Shown here piece by piece: positions 4,028 through 5,611 of a DNA stretch of 5,611 nt; positions within the stretch are counted from its first letter, which is position 1, and every line of letters begins with the position of its first letter. The position numbers were made by a program, and so were the translations under genes. Source of the stretch: JBGSMF01 sp964651475 (GTDB taxonomy: Bacteria; Chloroflexota; Anaerolineae; Fen-1058). The notes beneath the pieces were generated by a model. That model ran no database searches. It worked only from the letters and a program-made list of their open reading frames with translations, and was not told the DNA's origin. The stretch is taken from the NCBI GenBank assembly GCA_964651475.1, contig CAZYXV010000083.1, positions 1-5,611 of the forward strand. The letters are read 5' to 3'.

Positions 4028-5611
4028 ATGCGCGCCGTGTGTTATTTGCGTTTCTCGTGCAACGAACAGGCCGATAGTTTTAGCCTCGATGCCCAACGTC
4101 ACTCGACTCACGCCTACATCCAGCAGCGCGGCTGGACGCTCGCCCGCGAGTACGTTGATGCCGGACATTCCGCCAAGGCCCACGCTCACCGCCCCGGCTT
4201 TGAGCAAATGATGGCCGATGCGCCCATCGGCTTGTTCGATGTCGTCGTGGTGGACAAGGTGGACCGCTTTTATCGCCACCTCAAGGGCCTGCTCACCGCG
4301 CTCGATGAATTGAACAGCTATGGCGTCACGGTCGCCTCGGTCAAGGAAAATCTTGACTTTACTTCCCCCTGGGGCAAGATCGCGCTCACTATCCTCGGCA
4401 TTCTCGCCGAGGTCTATATTGACAACTTGCGCCAGGAGACCAAAAAGGGCAAGACCCAGCGCGCCCGCAACGGTCAATGGAACGGCGCCATCCCTTTCGG
4501 TTACTGCAAGGGTGCGTGTTCCAAGTGCGCCGATCCTAATGGCGGCGGCCCAGAGGGCCGCAGCTATTGCCCCAACTTTGGCCTGCCCGATCAATCCGAC
4601 GGCAAGCATCTCATCGCTCACCCTATCGAAAGCGCCGCCGTCAAGCTGGCCTTTGAATGGTACGCGGCAGGTGATGTATCGGATGCCGATATTGCCAAAC
4701 GGCTCAACACCACACCCTTTGTGCTGCCCGATGGCAACACGCTCTCTTTTCGCACCAAGGGCAAGATCGCCGGCCAGCCCGCGCCTATCTCCAAAGACGC
4801 TGTGCGCGCTTTGCTCACCCGCAGGTTCTACATCGGCCTGGTCCCGTATGGTGGCGTGGACGAAGATGGCAAACGCCGCCGCCGCAATGAGCTCCGCGAT
4901 TGGTATCCCGGCCAGCAGCCCGTCCTGGTTGACCAAGACATCTTTGAGCAAGTCCAGGCTTTGCGCCTCGATGCCAAGCGCCGCTACAATTGCGCCAATG
5001 GCACCCATCCCATCGCCGCCCATCCGCTCTCCGGCATCCTGGTCTGTGCATCCTGTGGACGCTCCATGCGCGCGATGACGACGATCCACGGGCATCGCTA
5101 CTATCGCGACACCTCCCGCATTGACTGCGTCGGCGAGTGCGATCAACCCACTCTGCGCGCCGAAGACATTGAAAGTCAAGTCGTCGAATTCTTGCTGGAA
5201 TGTCAGCAAGGCCTCCCCTCCGATTGGCGCGCGCGTCTTGAAGCGCAATGGATGAATGACGATCCTCACGCCGCCGCTCAATTGCATCAGACCCAAGACC
5301 AATTGGAGCGAGCGGTTGAGATGTATATGGAGGGGTGGATTGATAAAGAACATTTGCGAGAAAAACAACTCGCTTACCAAGTGGCCGCGTCCTACTTGCG
5401 CACCCATGAGGTTAATGCTATAATGTCAGTAGCACAAACCATTGAAAGGTTTGATGGTTTGTGGAATGACGCGGGTTCTCTAACAATAAAAAACGGGCTG
5501 CTTCAACCGTTACTTGAAGTAGCCCATGTACAAGGTACTAGCCTGATTGCCCTGCAACCTACGGTTGCTTTTTTCCCAGTGCTAATACTTTGTCGGAGCG
5601 GGGATGACGGG
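4028..5611 (+). CDS. Large serine recombinase (LSR2), 528 codons visible, C-terminus beyond the edge
   Basis: A site-specific recombinase/integrase. ATG 4028 has AGGAGG (4014-4019) 8 bases upstream. The catalytic domain (1-145) starts MRAVCYLRFS with Arg8 and nucleophile Ser10, the same numbering as gamma-delta resolvase. VDRFYRH (78-84) gives Asp79, Arg80 and Arg83. WGKIALTILGILAEVYIDNLRQE (starting at 115) covers the core and start of helix E. The Recombinase domain (about 150-315) includes C160-x3-C164-x2-C167-x13-C181. The zinc ribbon is intact: C340-x2-C343 and C367-x3-C371. A coiled coil spans about 415-460. The tail LLQPLLEVAHVQGTSLIAL (491-509), followed by P511, matches the usual last strands of the family, so few residues can be missing. 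The frame is open to the window end and appears to run antisense into a tRNA gene. The gene is divergent from the XRE regulator, probably its repressor. It is a clear relative of LSR1, but starts directly at the catalytic domain. Confidence 0.95.
   Translation, partial: MRAVCYLRFSCNEQADSFSLDAQRHSTHAYIQQRGWTLAREYVDAGHSAKAHAHRPGFEQMMADAPIGLFDVVVVDKVDRFYRHLKGLLTALDELNSYGVTVASVKENLDFTSPWGKIALTILGILAEVYIDNLRQETKKGKTQRARNGQWNGAIPFGYCKGACSKCADPNGGGPEGRSYCPNFGLPDQSDGKHLIAHPIESAAVKLAFEWYAAGDVSDADIAKRLNTTPFVLPDGNTLSFRTKGKIAGQPAPISKDAVRALLTRRFYIGLVPYGGVDEDGKRRRRNELRDWYPGQQPVLVDQDIFEQVQALRLDAKRRYNCANGTHPIAAHPLSGILVCASCGRSMRAMTTIHGHRYYRDTSRIDCVGECDQPTLRAEDIESQVVEFLLECQQGLPSDWRARLEAQWMNDDPHAAAQLHQTQDQLERAVEMYMEGWIDKEHLREKQLAYQVAASYLRTHEVNAIMSVAQTIERFDGLWNDAGSLTIKNGLLQPLLEVAHVQGTSLIALQPTVAFFPVLILCRSGDDG
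5396..5424 (+). promoter_or_regulatory. Extended -10 promoter inside the 3' part of LSR2
   Basis: TTGCGC (5396-5401), a 17-base spacer and TGC-TATAAT (TATAAT at 5419-5424) give a consensus -10 with an extended TG. The -35 matches only in TTG, but extended -10 promoters tolerate this. Transcription would start near 5431 and run rightward. The bases also encode residues 457-466 of LSR2 (LRTHEVNAIM), so the match could be fortuitous. Confidence 0.4.
5488..5525 (-). terminator. Intrinsic terminator on the minus strand
   Basis: Read on the minus strand, a 12-bp stem with one mismatch (GGGCTACTTCAA paired with TTGAAGCAGCCC, 7-base loop) is followed by GTTTTTTATT (5494-5485). This is a good rho-independent terminator for a minus-strand transcript entering from the right, most simply the tRNA-like gene at the window edge about 75 bases upstream. 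On the plus strand the hairpin has no T-run. Confidence 0.6.
5554..5574 (+). terminator. Intrinsic terminator on the plus strand, inside the LSR2 frame
   Basis: GCAACC-TAC-GGTTGC is a perfect 6-bp stem with a 3-base loop, immediately followed by TTTTTT. It would end transcripts from the LSR2 promoter or from the internal promoter at 5396-5424. It lies before the end of the LSR2 open frame, which is unusual. The stem is short, so it may be only partly efficient. Confidence 0.5.
5599..5611 (-). tRNA. Possible 3' end of a minus-strand tRNA gene, cut by the window edge
   Basis: On the minus strand the last bases read CCCGTCATCCCCG: CCCGT fits the 3' strand of a T-arm, CATCCCC the 3' strand of an acceptor stem, and G the discriminator base. 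CCA is not encoded (CTC follows). A terminator lies 74 bases further on the minus strand. Only 13 bases are visible, so the T-loop, anticodon and identity cannot be seen. It matches the repeat at 3534-3546 in inverted orientation. Confidence 0.35.

Larger units (their letters stand above)
5430..5575 (+). ncRNA. Candidate small structured RNA within the recombinase 3' end
   Basis: Between the extended -10 promoter (5396-5424) and the T-run at 5569-5574 lie three stem-loops in about 145 bases. Stem 1 is CACAAACCAT (5433-5442) paired with ATGGTTTGTG (5454-5463); the same CAAACC can alternatively pair with GGTTTG at 5448-5453. Stem 2 is GGGCTGCTTCAA (5495-5506) paired with TTGAAGTAGCCC (5514-5525), with one G-U. 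Stem 3 is GCAACC-TAC-GGTTGC (5554-5568) followed by six T. Promoter, structure and terminator together suggest an independent transcript. It fully overlaps LSR2 coding sequence on the same strand. No known RNA family is recognised. Confidence 0.3.

Noticed and set aside
4320..5078. Plus-strand open frame of 252 codons in another frame of LSR2
   Set aside because: Very rich in Ser, Pro, Ala and Arg, typical of an out-of-frame reading of a GC-biased gene.
3962..5407. Long open frame on the minus strand, 481 codons
   Set aside because: It lies antisense to LSR2, which has catalytic motifs and a ribosome binding site. The translation has no recognisable domain and reflects third-position codon bias.
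1..5611. CRISPR array, insertion sequence with DDE transposase, or complete RNA gene
   Set aside because: No regularly spaced direct repeats, no transposase motifs and no complete tRNA or rRNA signature were seen.

Overview
The window looks bacterial. The genes have ordinary AGGAG-type ribosome binding sites with 6-9 base spacing, are tightly packed, and have a mid-range to high GC content judged by eye. The mix of XRE-type regulators, large serine recombinases with an AE-x-Y-x-DNL helix E, a 40-residue-repeat TPR protein and a truncated HTH protein with a STAND-NTPase-like linker recalls Chloroflexota (Anaerolineae-type) accessory DNA. That assignment is an inference and cannot be proven from the sequence alone. 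The content is that of a mobile or accessory region: two different large serine recombinases lie within 5.6 kb, with regulators and no housekeeping gene.

Layout. Bases 1-490 (minus strand) hold the N-terminal 163 codons of a helix-turn-helix protein that runs off the left edge. Bases 491-684 are a divergent control region rich in palindromes: an IR with a spaced half-site at 504-540, a TGACCA-AA-TGGTCA site at 567-580 with a 12/14 copy at 609-622, and a 16-base perfect palindrome at 647-662. It is followed on the plus strand by a 60-residue very acidic protein (685-867). This overlaps by 11 bases the first large serine recombinase (857-2629, here LSR1), whose first ~68 residues form an unusual hydrophobic N-terminal segment plus linker. 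A TPR protein follows (2706-3503).

An XRE-type regulator (3549-3947, minus) is divergent from the second large serine recombinase (4028 to beyond 5611, plus, here LSR2). The 80-base gap between them carries a promoter with a palindrome in its spacer, the arrangement of a self-regulated repressor/integrase switch. LSR1 and LSR2 belong to one subfamily: they share the DNL helix motif and a four-cysteine insertion in the Recombinase domain. LSR1 has lost part of the canonical zinc ribbon that LSR2 keeps.

The most surprising stretch is 5396-5611, inside the 3' end of LSR2. It has a consensus extended -10 promoter, then a 10-bp hairpin, then a 12-bp hairpin whose minus-strand reading is a good intrinsic terminator, then a plus-strand intrinsic terminator. 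The last 13 bases resemble the 3' end of a minus-strand tRNA gene. The same 13 bases occur in inverted orientation at 3534-3546, just beyond the other end of the regulator/LSR2 unit. This suggests a compact regulator-integrase module abutting a tRNA gene, possibly with a small RNA encoded in the integrase tail. The gene calls are firm. The small RNA, tRNA and attachment-site readings are hypotheses.
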